NCBI GenBank assembly: GCA_029858605.1
Contig: JAOUET010000085.1
Coordinates: 1 to 7,689, forward strand
Reading direction: 5' to 3'
Length of the DNA stretch: 7,689 nucleotides
Source of the DNA: Coriobacteriia bacterium
GTDB taxonomy: Bacteria; Actinomycetota; Coriobacteriia; Anaerosomatales; JAENZW01
A program made the translations under genes and the position numbers. The number at the start of each line of letters is the position of its first letter. Positions within the stretch are counted from its first letter, which is position 1. The notes beneath the pieces are model-generated. The model saw nothing but the letters and a program-made list of their open reading frames with translations, was not told the origin of the DNA and ran no database searches. Shown here piece after piece: positions 6,302 to 7,689 of the stretch.

Positions 6302-6305
6302 ATGA
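6273..6305 (+). other. Possible 10-residue leader ORF overlapping the response regulator start
   Basis: ATG 6273 opens a ten-codon frame (MNSDTLAGRG) whose TGA at 6303-6305 overlaps the regulator's ATG 6302 as ATGA. The regulator itself has no well-spaced ribosome-binding site: the GGACGGGG stretch directly abuts its ATG. Ribosomes terminating on the small frame could therefore deliver translation to the regulator. The mini-ORF's own upstream sequence (GGCGGGTAGAAGTTGAT) is only a weak site. Chance occurrence is quite possible for so short a frame. Confidence 0.3.
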
Positions 6306-7009
6306 AGCAGACGACAGACATACGCAAGCGGGTTCTCGTGATCGACGACGAAGAGTCGATGGCCAAGATAGTCCGCTACTCGCTCGAGGAGGCCGATTTC
6401 GAGGTTGCGGTAGCCGGGGACGCCGAAGAAGCCTCGAAGCTTCTAGGTGACTTTCGGCCCGACGTCGTCGTGCTCGACGTCATGTTGCCGGGCAAGTCCG
6501 GACTCGAGTTCTGCCGAGAAGCCAGGGCATCCTCCACGGTGCCGATAATCATGCTGTCTGCGCGGGGGGAAGAGGTGGACCGCATCCTCGGCTTGGAATT
6601 CGGCGCGGACGACTACGTGGTGAAGCCGTTCTCTCCGCGCGAACTCGTCAGCAGGGTCAGGGCGCACTTGCGTCGAGCAGAGATCGCCTCGAGCCCCGGC
6701 GGTGCGTCGAAGATCAGCATCGGGGACCTGAGAATCGACTCAGAGGCCCACCAGGCGTACATGGATGGAGCGCCGGTCTACCTAACGACATCCGAGTTTC
6801 AGATTCTTTCTCTTCTTGCGAGACATCCTGGAAAGGTCTTCTCGCGTCACGCGATCCTGGCCGCGCTTTGGGGCGAGAGCCCAGTCGGGGACGAGCGAGC
6901 GGTCGACGTGCACGTGCACAACATCCGTGAGAAGATCGAGCCCGACCCGAAGGAGCCTGAGTACCTGCTGACCGTAAGGGGTGTCGGGTACCGCCTCCGC
7001 GAGCCATAA
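6302..7009 (+). CDS. Two-component response regulator, OmpR/PhoB family
   Basis: The 235-residue cytoplasmic transcription factor has a receiver domain at about 9-125. It carries the acidic pair Asp15-Asp16, phospho-acceptor Asp59 in VLDVMLPG, switch Ser86 in MLSAR and Lys108 in VVKPF. After a short linker, a winged-helix DNA-binding domain spans about 140-233, with LTTSEFQILSLLARHPGKVF, the recognition region RAVDVHVHNIREKI and the family's C-terminal GVGYRL ending. All key residues are intact and the length is normal for the family. ATG 6302 is the only good start before the receiver domain, although the GGACGGGG before it is poorly spaced. The histidine kinase gene begins 10 nt downstream and is clearly the partner. 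The target genes are unknown; the divergent small membrane protein gene and autoregulation are the obvious candidates. Confidence 0.96.
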   Translation: MKQTTDIRKRVLVIDDEESMAKIVRYSLEEADFEVAVAGDAEEASKLLGDFRPDVVVLDVMLPGKSGLEFCREARASSTVPIIMLSARGEEVDRILGLEFGADDYVVKPFSPRELVSRVRAHLRRAEIASSPGGASKISIGDLRIDSEAHQAYMDGAPVYLTTSEFQILSLLARHPGKVFSRHAILAALWGESPVGDERAVDVHVHNIREKIEPDPKEPEYLLTVRGVGYRLREP

Positions 7010-7019
7010 GGGACGCGTC

Positions 7020-7689
7020 GTGCGAATCACAGTGCGGGTGTGGCAGACGGCGCTCTTCGTCACCGTCATCGTCGTCGCGATGCTCATCCTCTCCACTTCG
7101 CTGCTCGCCGGTCTCGGTCGTTCGATTCGAGATCTGGGTCGCGAGGAGCAGCTGAAGGACGCCACGGTCATCGCGGACTCCCTCGGCCCCTACTTTCCGG
7201 TGACCGTGGAGTCTCGCGCGGTGTTGCGCGAGGAGGTGCGACGCGTCCACAACATCTTCGGAGATGACGTGTGGGTGTTCGACCTCGATGGCGTGCGCAT
7301 CGACCACGAGGGTGGCATGGACGCTCCGCCCGACAACCTGGAGGAGGCCTTCACGGCGGGTCTCGCGGATTCTCCGCCGTATGCGGAGATCGATCTGGCC
7401 GAGGACGGACTTGCGGTTGCCGCGACCGCGATCTACGACGATGCGGGGAGAAGGACCGGCGTCGTGGTCGTTGCCGAGGCTACGGCGGACGCGCGCGCCG
7501 TGCTGGACGAGGCCGAGCGACAACTGCGAGTCGCGTCGTGGGTCGCGCTTGCCGTGGCGGGCCTTCTCGGCTTCGCGTTCTCGGACTTCATAGGTCGTCG
7601 CGTAAAGATGCTGACGCGTGCTGCGAGCGCCATCGCGGACGGGGACTTTCAGCAGCGACTGCCCAAAGGCCTCGTGCCCGATGAGATTC
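7020..7689 (+). CDS. Sensor histidine kinase, 3' truncated by the window edge
   Basis: An open frame runs from GTG 7020 off the right edge, with 223 codons visible. AAGGGA at 7008-7013, overlapping the regulator's stop codon, lies 6 nt before the GTG and sets the start. Residues about 11-30 form the first membrane helix. An extracytoplasmic sensor region of about 140 residues follows, predominantly charged, with a DVWVFDLDG segment at 83-91 and GVVVVAEAT at 147-155 of the kind found in PAS/Cache-like or sCache-type sensor folds. A second helix lies near 171-188. A HAMP linker begins at about 189 (GRRVKMLTRAASAIADGDF) and is still running at the edge, at a DEI typical of HAMP ends. The His-containing dimerisation and ATPase domains lie beyond the window. 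It is presumably the cognate kinase of the regulator immediately upstream. The stimulus cannot be inferred. Confidence 0.93.
   Translation, partial: MRITVRVWQTALFVTVIVVAMLILSTSLLAGLGRSIRDLGREEQLKDATVIADSLGPYFPVTVESRAVLREEVRRVHNIFGDDVWVFDLDGVRIDHEGGMDAPPDNLEEAFTAGLADSPPYAEIDLAEDGLAVAATAIYDDAGRRTGVVVVAEATADARAVLDEAERQLRVASWVALAVAGLLGFAFSDFIGRRVKMLTRAASAIADGDFQQRLPKGLVPDEI

Noticed and set aside
6714..7523. Minus-strand frame of 269 codons
   Set aside because: It is antisense to both the response regulator and the kinase; its His/Arg-rich translation has no domain character.
7271..7684. Plus-strand frame of 137 codons near the right edge
   Set aside because: It is an out-of-frame shadow of the histidine kinase, whose true frame starts at GTG 7020 and shows two membrane helices and a HAMP linker.

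Overview
This is a GC-rich bacterial chromosomal segment. It has strong Shine-Dalgarno sites, some GTG starts, tight ATGA-type gene overlaps and heavy use of G/C-ending codons. Together with the protein families present, this suggests a high-GC lineage, most likely Actinomycetota and possibly an anaerobic, Coriobacteriia-related group. That placement is inference, since no rRNA or other taxonomic marker is present. There are no tRNAs, rRNAs, CRISPR arrays, insertion sequences or phage genes, and no gene-free stretch longer than about 225 bases.

Layout. (1) Positions 1-417 hold the 3' part of a UPF0178/YaiI-family gene that enters from the left edge. (2) Positions 488-3815 form a compact three-gene ABC-2 exporter operon: one ATPase followed by two paralogous six-helix permeases, with 2-nt and overlapping junctions. 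(3) Positions 3978-4721 encode a 247-residue protein of unknown function. It has two membrane helices and a striking His/Asp cluster between them. (4) Convergent to it, with 8 nt between the stop codons, the minus-strand gene 5713-4730 encodes a predicted lipoprotein made of eight WG-type repeats of about 35 residues. (5) A minus-strand 61-residue membrane protein follows at 6123-5938, with a strong hairpin between it and the WG gene. (6) A 178-bp divergent regulatory region with phased short repeats leads into a two-component system: an OmpR/PhoB-type response regulator (6302-7009) and a histidine kinase (7020 onward) cut by the right edge.

How the genes may work together. The three exporter genes almost certainly make one complex: a single ATPase dimer with a heterodimeric permease. 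The regulator and kinase form a cognate pair and may control the divergently transcribed small membrane protein through the shared intergenic region, which is inference. The WG-repeat lipoprotein and the two-helix His-rich protein are the least understood genes. Nothing here looks like a defence or mobile system. The best candidates for undescribed biology are the His-rich membrane protein at 3978-4721 and the regulator/small-membrane-protein divergon with its tiny overlapping leader ORF.
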